Origin: CAWJMN01 sp963844055
GTDB taxonomy: Bacteria > Planctomycetota > Planctomycetia > Pirellulales > Pirellulaceae
NCBI GenBank assembly: GCA_963844055.1
Contig: CAWJMN010000001.1
Location: 1,054,001-1,118,000 of the forward strand
Length of the DNA: 64,000 nt
Direction: 5' to 3'
Part shown: piece by piece, positions 1-8,946 of the stretch
How the letters are laid out: the number at the start of each line of letters is the position of its first letter
How positions within the stretch are numbered: the stretch's first letter is position 1
Translations under genes and position numbers: made by a program
The notes under the pieces: generated by a model
Told to the model about the DNA's origin: nothing
Database searches by the model: none
What the model saw: the letters and a program-made list of their open reading frames with translations, nothing else

Positions 1-2
1 AA

Positions 3-1832
3 TTTACAGTCGGCATTCAGCGTAAAGATGCTGACCATGCCTACTTGGTAGATGCCATTGAAGACCTGCTCAAGGGTGACAAGGCCCGCGTGGAATATGT
101 TGAGCCAGTCGGTTGTTTGATCGGCCGCGTACTAACTCCCAAAGAAGAGACGACCATCACCTATAGCCAAGAGGTCAGTCGCATTCTGCAAAAGCATTGC
201 GTCAACTGCCATCGGCCGGGCGAGATTGGTCCGTTCTCGCTCACCAGCTTTGAAGAGACTGTGGGCTGGGCAGCGATGATTCGCGAAGTTGTATCCGAAG
301 AGCGGATGCCACCATGGAATGCCAATCCCGCCCATGGCAAGTTTTCCAACGATGCTCGACTCAGCAACGAGGAAAAGGCAACGCTTCTAAAATGGGTTGA
401 CGGTGGCGCTCCTGAAGGAGATCGCTCACACTTGCCCCCGCCGCAAAAGTTTGTCGAAGGGTGGCAGATTGGTGAGCCCGACCAAGTGGTTTACATTTCA
501 GACAAGGGTTACAACGTTCCTGCCAAGGGGGAGGTTCGCTACCAGTACTTCAGCGTTGATCCCGGGTTTACCGAGGACAAATGGGTGCAGATGGCCGAAT
601 GCCGTCCGGGCAATCGCTCGGTAGTGCACCATATCATTGTGGGCATTGAAGCGCCAAACGGGCGCCGCTCCAAAGAACAGCAAGGCTTGCATTCTTCCTG
701 GCTGGTCGCCACTGCACCCGGTGCACCGCCGATGAAGTTGCTCGATGGCCAAGCCAAGCTAGTTCCTGCAGGCAGCAAGCTGGTATTTCAAATGCACTAC
801 ACGCCTAATGGTTCGCCTCAGGTGGATCGTAGCTGCGTGGGATTCAAGTTCGTCGATGCCAAGGATGTGCGTCAACAAGTTGGCACGGATGAGGCTGGAA
901 ATATCACGTTCCAAATTCCACCACGGGCGGAAAACTTCAAGGTAGACGCCTACAAACGGTTCAATTCGGACATGTTCCTGCTGGCGATGTTTCCGCATAT
1001 GCATGTGCGGGGCAAGGCATTCCGTTACACCGCCATTTTTCCCGATGGCAAGGAAGAGATTCTGCTAGATGTGCCTCGCTATGACTTCAATTGGCAACAC
1101 ACCTATGCATTGGCAGAGCCACGGCTGATGCCGGCAGGAACTCGCCTGCACTGTGAGGCATGGTTTGACAATTCTGAGAACAACCTCGCCAATCCTGATC
1201 CTTCGGCCACGGTTCGCTGGGGCGATCAGACTTGGGAAGAGATGATGCTCGGCTACTTCTCTGCAACGCCAGCGAAGCAAGCGGTTGGACAAGCTGCCAC
1301 GACGCGCACATCGCAGTTTTTAACGGCCTATGAGGCTCGGCCAGGCAGCGGTCTAGAAAAGCTGCCGCCGGGGATCGTGTCGCTGGCTAAAAAGGCGCTG
1401 CAATCGGAAGCGGACCTACAAAAGTTTGGACGCAAACTGCGCGAAGCGTTCCCTCAGATTGATCGGGTTTGCTGGACGACGGTCGATGGCAAAAATCTCT
1501 GCGTGCGTGAGTGCGTGCAAGATCCCGAGTTTGAAGGAAAGGTTGGGGGCAAGGGACGCAAGGTTCCCGTGGCGGTCTGTGCGCTGGCAACCTACGCCAA
1601 GGGAGATCAGACGGTGGTCAATTCCAAGCTGGCCGACGAGAAGGCGCTTGACCTGCAATACATGAGCAAGTTCTACCGCTCAAGCTTGCATGTACCGGAG
1701 TCCACCCCCGCAGAAGCAGGCACGGTTAACTTTTGGAGTGCCGAAGAGAAGGCGTTTCCACCAGAAGCGGCAGGCATCTTGAAAGAGCTTGCCAAGCTGA
1801 TGGCAGAGGGTGCTCCCTCTGCCAGTAAATGA
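3..1832 (+). CDS. Redoxin / cytochrome c / copper-monooxygenase-like fusion protein (5' end outside window)
   Basis: The reading frame is open from the first bases of the window, so the gene starts upstream. The first ~40 residues, ending in a GCLIGR segment, look like the tail of a thioredoxin-fold redoxin domain. Next comes a single-haem cytochrome c-like motif (CVNCH, followed by RPGEIGPFSLTSF). The long remainder resembles the copper type II ascorbate-dependent monooxygenase fold, with a histidine pair in HHIIVG and an HMH motif in MFPHMHVRGKAF as likely copper ligands. Such three-part proteins occur in planctomycetes and are normally exported; the signal peptide would lie outside the window. 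Substrate unknown. The domain order is seen; the redox role is inferred from the families. It ends 85 bp before the convergent histone-like gene. Confidence 0.8.
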   Translation, partial: FTVGIQRKDADHAYLVDAIEDLLKGDKARVEYVEPVGCLIGRVLTPKEETTITYSQEVSRILQKHCVNCHRPGEIGPFSLTSFEETVGWAAMIREVVSEERMPPWNANPAHGKFSNDARLSNEEKATLLKWVDGGAPEGDRSHLPPPQKFVEGWQIGEPDQVVYISDKGYNVPAKGEVRYQYFSVDPGFTEDKWVQMAECRPGNRSVVHHIIVGIEAPNGRRSKEQQGLHSSWLVATAPGAPPMKLLDGQAKLVPAGSKLVFQMHYTPNGSPQVDRSCVGFKFVDAKDVRQQVGTDEAGNITFQIPPRAENFKVDAYKRFNSDMFLLAMFPHMHVRGKAFRYTAIFPDGKEEILLDVPRYDFNWQHTYALAEPRLMPAGTRLHCEAWFDNSENNLANPDPSATVRWGDQTWEEMMLGYFSATPAKQAVGQAATTRTSQFLTAYEARPGSGLEKLPPGIVSLAKKALQSEADLQKFGRKLREAFPQIDRVCWTTVDGKNLCVRECVQDPEFEGKVGGKGRKVPVAVCALATYAKGDQTVVNSKLADEKALDLQYMSKFYRSSLHVPESTPAEAGTVNFWSAEEKAFPPEAAGILKELAKLMAEGAPSASK

Positions 1833-1917
1833 TGTGAAGCGGCAGCCGAAAAAGCTACAACCATCCTTCGCCGCTTTCTTATTGAAGGAGCGGCAGAAGG
1901 GATAGTAAGGAGAGTGC

Positions 1918-2148
1918 TTACTTCTTCTTGCTCTTCTTCGCTACCTTCTTGGGAGCGGCCTTCTTAGCCGGTGCCTTTTTGGCGGGGGCTTTCTTTGCGG
2001 CAGCCTTAGCAGCAGGTGCGGCCTTCTTGGCAGGAGCCTTTGCGGTGGCCCCCTTCTTAGCAGCCGAAGCCTTTGGCTTCGATCCGGAAAATGCAGCTTC
2101 CCAACCTTCGGCGTAGACGTTGTTCGTACCAACTCGCGTGATGGTCAT
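1918..2148 (-). CDS. Lys/Ala-rich histone-H1-like small protein
   Basis: This 76-residue protein has a short folded-looking N-terminus (MTITRVGTNNVYAEGWEAAF) followed by about 50 residues of repeated AKKAPAKKA units ending in KKSKKK. The basic Ala/Pro/Lys tail resembles eukaryotic H1 tails and bacterial Hc1-like DNA-binding proteins, so nucleoid binding is a reasonable inference, not shown. I chose the internal ATG at 2148 because an AGAAGG ribosome site lies about 10 bases upstream; the 28 extra residues of the longer frame look non-coding. The N-terminal TRVGTN pattern recurs in short planctomycete proteins as I recall them. Confidence 0.75.
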   Translation of the reverse strand: MTITRVGTNNVYAEGWEAAFSGSKPKASAAKKGATAKAPAKKAAPAAKAAAKKAPAKKAPAKKAAPKKVAKKSKKK

Positions 2149-2965
2149 TGTAGAGATACCTTCTGGCAACCTGAAAATCTTGTGATGGGAAGTGCACAGC
2201 CCGCGAAAAATCAGCGCCGCTAGATGGGGCAATGCCCATCCCGCCGGTCGCAGCAGCGGCTATGTCAACTTCCGAATTGTATTACGCCTACTTTGTTATC
2301 GCATACGAGAGGCTCGGTCAAGTGATTGACGCGCCGTTTGAGGCGAGCTTATGGCGATAAAGTGGCATGTCTTTGGACTGTTTGTGGATTTCCCCCGCGT
2401 GAACCCCAGCGCCACGACGGGCAGCAACCCTATCGGTCGGCATGCGTCCGAAGCATTGCGGCGCCGTCCCACCGGGTTGCTTACATGCCTAAGGTGACAA
2501 TGGCGTCCCCGGCAATTGCCATTGGGCCGATCTGCCCTAGAGGGAAGGTAACGGCCGAACGCAGGCACCCGCCTGGGGAGGAATTCCATTCCAGGGGAAA
2601 CACCTCGCATTCCGGTATTCCTTCGGCAAGCAAGATCGCAATTGGCACCCAGCACGTAGGGAGTTGGTGTCAGGTGCTCGGTCGGTTCTTCACCAGCACG
2701 AAACGATTGACGGCTAAGGCAAAACATGCCCCGCAAAGTCCGGTTAATGGCGACTGGCATGTCCTTGGGTGAATGGCCCTGTAGGTAGCGAAAACGTTAG
2801 ACTGCGAAGCGTTTTGTTGTCGCTGCGGCACCCTAGCAAGGCATCGCAAGTTGCGTCAGAATAGGCCCTTCCGACGCGGAGACTTACGAGGCATCCCCGT
2901 TGGAGCAGGTTGCTGGTGATGCCTCATAGCTTGCATGGTTGTTCGTTCTTTAGAGGACCTGTCAG
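2149..2965. other. Gene-poor stretch upstream of enolase (817 bp)
   Basis: I see no convincing gene here. Two overlapping frames of about 150 codons on opposite strands (2296-2760 and 2326-2772) have Arg/Pro-rich, low-quality composition, no ribosome site and no recognisable domain. A short CAATGGC/GCCATTG inverted repeat lies near 2495-2525. The last 80 bp should hold the eno promoter and leader. A structured RNA cannot be ruled out by eye. Confidence 0.4.
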
Positions 2966-4246
2966 ATGAGTTTGATTGCCAATGTTCATGGTCGCCAAAT
3001 CCTTGATAGTCGCGGAAATCCCACGGTCGAGGTAGACGTCACGCTATCGGATGGATCCTTTGGTCGCGCAGGAGTTCCTAGCGGTGCCAGCACTGGTGCA
3101 CACGAAGCTTGGGAACTGCGAGATCTTGATGCCAAGGTTTACTTGGGCAAGGGTGTTTTGAAGGCCGTTGAGAACATCAACACGATCATCAGCGACAACC
3201 TGACGGGCTACGACGCCCTCGATCAAAACACGGTGGATCAACGCCTGCTAGAACTTGATGGCACGGCCAACAAGAGCAGCCTCGGCGCCAATGCGATGCT
3301 GGGCGTATCGCTGGCTGTCGCTCGTGCTGCTGCTCAATGCACGCAATTGCCACTGTATCGCTATTTGGGTGGAACTGGTGCCAATCTGCTGCCAGCCCCG
3401 ATGATGAATATCGTCAATGGTGGCGCCCATGCCGATAACTCGGTCGACGTGCAAGAATTCATGGTGATGCCACTGGGCTTCAACAGCTTCAGCGATGCCC
3501 TTCGCTGTGGTTGCGAAGTGTTCCACAACCTGAAGAAGGTTTTGAACAGCCGCAAGCTAAATACGGCCGTCGGTGACGAAGGTGGTTTTGCTCCTGATCT
3601 CAAGAGCAATCGCGAAGCCCTCGACCTGATCATTGAAGCGATCCAAAAGGCAGGCTACGAGCCCGGCAAACAAGTCTTCATCGCTTTGGATGTTGCGGCT
3701 ACCGAGCTGTACGACGAAAAGAAGAAGGTCTACAAGGTTGACGGCAAGGAAATCAGCACTAGCGGCATGGTCGACTATTTGGCCGACTGGGTTGACAACT
3801 ACCCGATCTGCTCGATCGAAGATGGTTGCAGCGAAGACGATTGGGCCGGCTGGAAATTGCTGACCGAACGTCTGGGAAGCAAGACGCAGCTTGTTGGCGA
3901 CGATCTATTCGTCACCAATACCGAGCGTCTGCAACGTGGCATCAACGAAGGAATCGCCAACAGCATTCTGATCAAGGTCAACCAAATCGGCACCTTGAGC
4001 GAGACGATTGCTGCGATTCAACTGGCTCATCGCAACGGTTACACCAGCATTTCGAGCCATCGCAGCGGCGAGACCGAAGACTCGACAATTGCCGACTTGG
4101 CGGTTGCACTCGGTACGGGCCAAATCAAGACTGGCTCCGCCTCGCGTAGCGATCGTATGGCAAAGTACAACCAACTGCTTCGCATTGAAGAAGAGCTTGG
4201 CGCCGGCGCCCTGTACGCTGGCCCGCTGTTCAAGCGTCGCAAGTAA
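2966..4246 (+). CDS. eno: Enolase
   Basis: Enolase interconverts 2-phosphoglycerate and phosphoenolpyruvate in glycolysis and gluconeogenesis in the cytoplasm. The 426-residue length is normal for the family. Visible hallmarks are the N-terminal ILDSRGNPTVEV, the NGGAHADN loop, the catalytic glutamate in GDEGGFAP (Glu205), the magnesium ligands in CSIEDG and VGDDLF, the catalytic lysine in LIKVNQIG (Lys337), and the signature SHRSGETED. Start ATG follows a GAGGA ribosome site. It is a single-gene unit: a strong terminator follows 50 bp after the stop and the next gene is on the opposite strand. Confidence 0.98.
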   Translation: MSLIANVHGRQILDSRGNPTVEVDVTLSDGSFGRAGVPSGASTGAHEAWELRDLDAKVYLGKGVLKAVENINTIISDNLTGYDALDQNTVDQRLLELDGTANKSSLGANAMLGVSLAVARAAAQCTQLPLYRYLGGTGANLLPAPMMNIVNGGAHADNSVDVQEFMVMPLGFNSFSDALRCGCEVFHNLKKVLNSRKLNTAVGDEGGFAPDLKSNREALDLIIEAIQKAGYEPGKQVFIALDVAATELYDEKKKVYKVDGKEISTSGMVDYLADWVDNYPICSIEDGCSEDDWAGWKLLTERLGSKTQLVGDDLFVTNTERLQRGINEGIANSILIKVNQIGTLSETIAAIQLAHRNGYTSISSHRSGETEDSTIADLAVALGTGQIKTGSASRSDRMAKYNQLLRIEEELGAGALYAGPLFKRRK

Positions 4247-4298
4247 TTGCTGGTCGCATCTTGCGGCATAGCATGGACAACAGATGATTAATGAGAAA

Positions 4299-4327
4299 GC
4301 CCTGCAAGCAATTGCGGGGCTTTTTTG
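4299..4327 (+). terminator. Rho-independent terminator of eno
   Basis: A 9-bp stem GCCCTGCAA / TTGCGGGGC (one G-T pair) with a GCAA tetraloop is followed by a run of six T residues. Confidence 0.9.
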
Positions 4328-4377
4328 TTCCAAAGATTTCCGCGTCTGGGCCCTGTTACCAGGGGCACCAAGTACTG

Positions 4378-5505
4378 TTACTTGGAAATTGCGCCGTGGA
4401 GTTTAGGCGGCGTGGCGGCCGTCGTGCGAACCGTCACATCGGCAGGAGCCAGTTCGGCAGGCGTGGCCACGGGTGCCATGGCAACTGTGGGAGTCACATA
4501 GCCCGTATGCGTTAGGGCGAGGTCACCTGTGTTCACCACATACCATAGAGCATACTCACGAGCTCTTTGCGTGATATAGGAAGAATACAAGTAGGGCTCA
4601 GAGTCATGCTCTTGGCCTACCAAGTTTTCTACCTTGCGCTGCTCGATCCTTGCGTTCAGATCGGCGGATAGTCCGCCAGCCAACCCGGCATAGCCCAAAG
4701 CTTGGGGTCGGTCACGCTCTAGCAAGTGATAGTACTTGAGGGCGCTGTCGCACGAGTTGACCAAAATCAGCATGCGGTCGACCGAATGCATCGCACAACC
4801 ATGGAACTGACCGTCGAGTAACCAGTCGTTGTGAACTGCCGCAGCCCAGAAGACGGCGCGTACCGGGAATCGCTTAGGAGTTTCAATCGTTCGGCCCGCA
4901 AGTTCTCCCCCTTCAAGCAGGTGAAGTGCGCCGCTGGTGATCCGGCAGCCCAAGCTAAAGCCCACAAAGCCAAGCGGCGTCCCCTCGGGAAACTTACTAA
5001 GCAGGCGTGCCAAAAGCCACGCTTCCTCGTCGGAACGGGTCGCCTTCACTCGGACATCTTTCAAAGGGCGAGGAATCTGGTCGCTGGGCCAGGTCCAAAC
5101 CAAAAAGCAAACAGGCCGTTCGTCGGCAAACTTTCCAATCATTTCATGATAGGTAGCTAGGCCGTCGACTACCGAGCCTTGCTCGTCTTTGCGATTGCCA
5201 TGGAGGTAAAGGACCGTCACCACCTTGGGCGAGATCGACTTTACAAGGTCATCAACAGTCTTTTGTTGCCACTCGCTACCCACCAACTTTTGTGGAACGA
5301 CATCCCCTTCATCAACGCAGCCGATATCGCGCGTGCTAAGCAGCCAAAACTGGTCTTGCTTGCGCACACGGTTGAGGGGCGCGGCTTCCGAGGGCTCTTG
5401 GGCGCTGGCGGGTGATAGTGTCGAGATGACCAGCAGGCCAAGCAGCACACCCAGGCAGGCGAGCAAAAGTGTCGGTCTTGATGGGATGGATCGTGTCCGC
5501 AACAT
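4378..5505 (-). CDS. Exported alpha/beta hydrolase-fold protein
   Basis: A 375-residue protein starting with a clear signal peptide (basic start, LLLACLGVLLGLLVIS core, cleavage near PASAQ). The mature part has an oxyanion-like LYLHGN segment and a nucleophile elbow GFSLG (serine nucleophile), as in serine hydrolases related to the DUF900-type family. Later motifs include NSCDSALKYYHLL and GYAGL. The C-terminal 40 residues are Ala/Thr/Pro-rich and look unstructured. Substrate unknown. I chose the ATG at 5505 because it puts the signal peptide at the N-terminus; the longer frame adds 22 residues of unlikely sequence. No strong ribosome site is visible. It converges on eno. Confidence 0.8.
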   Translation of the reverse strand: MLRTRSIPSRPTLLLACLGVLLGLLVISTLSPASAQEPSEAAPLNRVRKQDQFWLLSTRDIGCVDEGDVVPQKLVGSEWQQKTVDDLVKSISPKVVTVLYLHGNRKDEQGSVVDGLATYHEMIGKFADERPVCFLVWTWPSDQIPRPLKDVRVKATRSDEEAWLLARLLSKFPEGTPLGFVGFSLGCRITSGALHLLEGGELAGRTIETPKRFPVRAVFWAAAVHNDWLLDGQFHGCAMHSVDRMLILVNSCDSALKYYHLLERDRPQALGYAGLAGGLSADLNARIEQRKVENLVGQEHDSEPYLYSSYITQRAREYALWYVVNTGDLALTHTGYVTPTVAMAPVATPAELAPADVTVRTTAATPPKLHGAISK

Positions 5506-5818
5506 GATGCGATAAGCTGTAGCGATTACAAGGGTCGTAACGAAACGGCTATTTATTCTAGCAGTATGCAAAACGACAGAGGGTAGAAAACGTGCGTAAA
5601 CGATCCTTCGTTTCTAGGTATCGGCCAGTGTGTGCAGCAATCGCACAGTTCTTTCAGCGAGAAATGGAACCAAACAGTGAAAACAGGGTGACGTGATGAT
5701 TTTCGGAACAATGTGGCAAAAAAAGGACGCTTCCGTTTGCTTTTCGCAACATAGGGGGTACGTTTTCACAGCGACATAGACTCGCACGAAAAGTGCCTAG
5801 ATTCGGAGAAGACCCGCC

Positions 5819-6035
5819 ATGAAACGTTTTATTTTGCTGAGCTTGATTGTTGGTGCTGCTGTTAGTGCTCAGCGGTTGCAATAGCTGCCGTAAGCCCCTT
5901 TTCAGCTGGTTCAACCGCGGTGACAACTGCAACACCTGCGCTCCCGGCATGGAAGGTCATACGACGATGTTGGCCCCCAGCGATGTTCCTTACACGCTGC
6001 CTGGCCCAACCAACATTTCGCCAACGAACAACTAG
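5819..6035 (+). CDS. Small Cys-rich lipoprotein, frameshifted (+1)
   Basis: An ATG with a good ribosome site (GGAGAAG, 8 bases upstream) opens a classic signal sequence MKRFILLSLIVGAAV. This frame stops at 5880. The next frame continues with SGCNSCRKP, then LFSWFNRGDNCNTCAPG and a Pro/Thr-rich tail, but has no start of its own: a TGA sits at 5844. Signal peptide and lipobox-Cys body are therefore halves of one 71-residue lipoprotein separated by one extra base between 5847 and 5880. GCTCAGC at 5867-5873 lies inside this interval; GCTAGC there would restore the frame (SASGC), although dropping an A near 5864 would give a more canonical lipobox (VLSGC). Function unknown. Confidence 0.65.
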
Positions 6036-6420
6036 TTGATCACACGGCTCCCCTCCCCGACCGTTGGAACGCCAGCGGCGGGGGGCGGAGTCCTGATCAC
6101 TTGATCCGTATTTTGTCTGTCTGCGATCCCTTCCCTAGAGGCGATGCGCGGATGGAACGCCTCGCATCCTAGGCGGCCTCCTTCGGAGTAAGGGGAACCG
6201 GGATAATCGGTGAGGCGCTGAACACCGCTTAGCCACTGTCATCCTTTGCCGGACAAATAGTCCGGGACTAGATTACGGTGGCCATGGCATTTCTTGAGGG
6301 CCGCAGGATTAGGAGCAAGCAGTCCTAATCACGTTTAAAGCGGCAGAACCATGTGGCAAGAGGCCACGCAGCGGGCAGATCAGTAATACTGCAATTGAGC
6401 AATTGCCCGTCGGGCAAAGT
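6036..6420. other. Intergenic stretch without a gene (385 bp)
   Basis: Apart from the long hairpin at 6048-6090 I see no gene or known RNA here. The short frames that cross it have no ribosome sites or domain-like sequence. Confidence 0.4.
6048..6090 (+). terminator. Long stem-loop after the small lipoprotein gene
   Basis: Outer arm CTCCCCTCCCCG pairs with CGGGGGGCGGAG (one mismatch, one G-T pair). The inner arm CCGTTGG pairs perfectly with CCAGCGG around an AACG loop. Nearly 19 pairs make it the strongest hairpin in this region. It starts 12 bp after the lipoprotein stop, so transcript termination or 3'-end protection is likely, but there is no T-run. It is flanked by two TGATCA palindromes. 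Confidence 0.5.
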
Positions 6421-6658
6421 CTAGCGCTTGCCAAGCACGTCAAGCAAGCGACGCTCATCGACGACGAACAACTCGCCCGTGTCGAGATCGCGAAGACCCT
6501 TTTGACGTTGGCCGACATCGTCTTCACGAACCATGCGACGGTGGGACACCATCAACGACCGAAATTCCGTCGGTTCGATTACCTGAGTATTTTGCGAACC
6601 TTCCAGCAGGTTGCCACCGATCGGTTCCGCTGAGCACTGGGGCTATGGTCTTACTCAT
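6421..6658 (-). CDS. Small hypothetical protein, frameshifted (+1)
   Basis: A strong ribosome site (AGGAGAAG, 6 bases before ATG at 6658) opens MSKTIAPVLS. The natural continuation is in the next frame: EPIGGNLLEGSQNTQVIEP, then a charged segment with MVREDDVGQRQKGLRDLDTG and LFVVDERRLLDVLGKR before the TAG at 6421. Neither half makes sense alone: the first frame turns into low-quality sequence and the second has no start near its 5' end. Total length is 3n+1, so one extra base. GCTGAGC at 6629-6635 lies at the join, and GCTAGC there would give one 78-residue protein. No family recognised. Confidence 0.5.
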
Positions 6659-7108
6659 GATCAGCTTCTCCTAGACAAATTCAGCAAACGACAGTCGTTC
6701 TACGACGCCTTGATGATACCTGTTCGTGATAGCTGTAAACAACCCCCAAGGCGGCGTTCGTGTCGCAAGTTGTTATATGTCAATGTGTTACGAAAATGTG
6801 TTTTGGAGCGATTGCGTCAAGATTGCGGGAATACCAAGCTTCGACGAGGCCCCAACTTTGACGCCCAGGAAGGCATTGTCGGGAATTCGCCCTCCTCAAA
6901 ACGCGAAAAGTCGAACCAAGAATGTAAAGAAAACTTAACTCGTTTTTGACCGTGCCATAAAGTTTGGCCAGCTCCTATTTCAAATTCTCAAGTTCTCCAC
7001 GTGGGGCGAATCCACTATATTTCGGCCTGACCCTACGAATACCATCCAGAGGTGTGCGCGGCGTGCTGATTGGATTTGAACATCTTGGATAAGGCAGAAC
7101 CTTGCCCC
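6659..7108. other. Intergenic region upstream of signal peptidase (450 bp)
   Basis: Divergent upstream region between the small minus-strand gene and lepB. It should contain both promoters. The two open frames on the + strand (6611-6949) are Arg/Lys-rich with no ribosome site. Nothing else recognised. Confidence 0.4.
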
Positions 7109-8869
7109 ATGGCCCCATCTACTTCCATGCCGAGCACCATCGCCCCCAAAGGGGCTGCCGCAAAACCCGCACCCCATGCGGATGGCGGAACACGTGAGAC
7201 CATTGAATCGATCGTGATGGCGATCGTGCTGGCGTTGCTGTTCCGCGGTTTCGTGGCGGAAGCGTTCGTCATCCCGACGGGAAGCATGGCGCCAACGTTG
7301 CGTGGCGAACATAAAGATGTCTGGTGCCCGCAGTGCAACTTTCGTTATCAGGCGGGTGCAAGCCGCGGGCAACCCGGCCAGCAAGTTCGAGGGATCGTCT
7401 GCCCTATGTGCTTTTATGGCCATCGAATCGATGTAGAAAAGCGGCCCAATGAGGACTCGCTAAGTGGTGACCGCATCATCGTCAATAAGTTCGTCTACGA
7501 TTGGTCCGATCCGCAGCGCTGGGATGTGATCGTTTTCAAGTATCCCGGGGATGCATCGCAAAATTACATCAAGCGATTGATTGGCCTGCCGGGCGAAACC
7601 GTACGCATTCAAGGCGGAAACATTTGGGTAAAGAAGGATGGCGAGTCGGAGTTTACGATCGCTCGCAAGCCCGCCCATCGGTTGGAGTCGCTTTTGCAAC
7701 TCGTGCATGACACCGACTACTGCGCCAGTAGTTTGGTCAGCGCTGGTGCGCTTTCTCGTTGGTACGAAGAAGAAGTGACCGAAGCTCAGCCTGCCCAGTG
7801 GCAAGCGAACGACAAGGGAAATCAGTTCACGTTGGATGCAAAAGGGGCAGGGGTTCGATGGCTGCGGTATCGCCATTTGCCACCGACGGCCGAAGAGTGG
7901 GCTGCTGCCGAAAACAATGATGCCAAGGGGCTCGAATCCCTCAATGCCGATATTGGTGAATTGATCACCGACTTCTATGCGTACAATGCGACCGCTTTTG
8001 ATGGTTATGGATCAACCATTGAGAAAGACTTTGCCGAGGCTTACTCCCATGGCAGCTACTGGGTAGATGACTTGGCGGTAGAGACAACCACCCAAGTGAA
8101 GTCCGCCAGCGGCATGATCGTGCTCGATTTGATTCGTGGCGGAGCCCATCATGTTTGCAAAATTGATGTCGCCACGGGGATCGCTACCCTTTCACGGGTC
8201 GGTACAGATGGTAAGCCGCTGGAGTTTTCCGCCGCGAAGGGCGAAAAGGGGCCAACAGAAGTGAAGGCACAGACTGCCATTCGCGGGGCAGGGTACTATC
8301 GCATTCGACTTTCCAACGTGGACCATGAAATGCTGCTGTGGGTGAATGGCAGCGTAGTAAAGACAGACGTTGCAACGACCTATGAAGCGGCCCCAGCGAT
8401 TGCTCCCTTTACGAGTGAGTCGGAGCCGGGCGATCTTCAGCCGGTTCGAATCGGTGGAGAAAACATTTCGCTGGTAATGAACAAGGTACGAATCTATCGC
8501 GACAAATACTACATCGCGCAAAAGATTAGTCGTTCGCCAGACAGCTCAGTCCGTACGGATGTTGCAGAGTCTTCCTGGGGCAGCGATTTGCAAAAGCCCG
8601 ATCAGTGGAACCCGGAAGCCTACGTGCGTGCTCGCGTGTCCGTTGATTTTGAATTGGCCGCTGACCAGTATCTGCCACTGGGGGACAACAGTCCTTACAG
8701 CCAAGATGCTCGTAGCTGGCCGGACTCCGGAACCAATCGAACGATACCACCAAACTACGTCCGCCGTGACTTGTTGATTGGCAAGGCGATGATGGTCTAT
8801 TGGCCGCACACTTGGAATCGCCCGATAAAGTTTTGGCCTAACTTTGGTCAAATCCGCCGAATCCGTTAG
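7109..8869 (+). CDS. lepB: Signal peptidase I with Zn-knuckle and large inserted domain
   Basis: Type I signal peptidase cleaves signal peptides from exported proteins at the membrane. After a Pro/Ala-rich cytoplasmic tail there is one membrane segment (IVMAIVLALLFRGFV), then the catalytic serine in IPTGSMAPT (Ser59) and the catalytic lysine in YIKRLIGLPGE (Lys155). Box E (LGDNSPYSQDARSW) appears only near residue 525. Two insertions are unusual: four cysteines (CPQC at 73-76 and CPMC at 98-101) that look like a zinc site, and about 340 residues between box D and box E whose end (YRIRLSNVDHEMLLWVNGS) resembles a LamG-type beta-sandwich. The protein is 586 residues against 250-350 for common forms. 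Start choice is uncertain: TTG 7070 and ATG 7127 are alternatives. lptB follows 77 bp downstream. Confidence 0.92.
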   Translation: MAPSTSMPSTIAPKGAAAKPAPHADGGTRETIESIVMAIVLALLFRGFVAEAFVIPTGSMAPTLRGEHKDVWCPQCNFRYQAGASRGQPGQQVRGIVCPMCFYGHRIDVEKRPNEDSLSGDRIIVNKFVYDWSDPQRWDVIVFKYPGDASQNYIKRLIGLPGETVRIQGGNIWVKKDGESEFTIARKPAHRLESLLQLVHDTDYCASSLVSAGALSRWYEEEVTEAQPAQWQANDKGNQFTLDAKGAGVRWLRYRHLPPTAEEWAAAENNDAKGLESLNADIGELITDFYAYNATAFDGYGSTIEKDFAEAYSHGSYWVDDLAVETTTQVKSASGMIVLDLIRGGAHHVCKIDVATGIATLSRVGTDGKPLEFSAAKGEKGPTEVKAQTAIRGAGYYRIRLSNVDHEMLLWVNGSVVKTDVATTYEAAPAIAPFTSESEPGDLQPVRIGGENISLVMNKVRIYRDKYYIAQKISRSPDSSVRTDVAESSWGSDLQKPDQWNPEAYVRARVSVDFELAADQYLPLGDNSPYSQDARSWPDSGTNRTIPPNYVRRDLLIGKAMMVYWPHTWNRPIKFWPNFGQIRRIR

Positions 8870-8946
8870 TGCGTAAGGCTTGGATGCGTGCGATCGTCAC
8901 GGTCCATGAGGAATGTTGGAAAACCAATGGCAGGAGGCCAAATACC

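Noticed and set aside
2296..2772. Two overlapping open frames of about 150 codons on opposite strands
   Set aside because: Arg/Pro/Ser-rich composition, no ribosome site and no domain-like sequence; the typical look of noncoding GC-rich DNA.
6309..6527. 72-codon frame on the minus strand
   Set aside because: Ser/Cys-rich shadow in the wrong frame of the corrected small gene 6421-6658.
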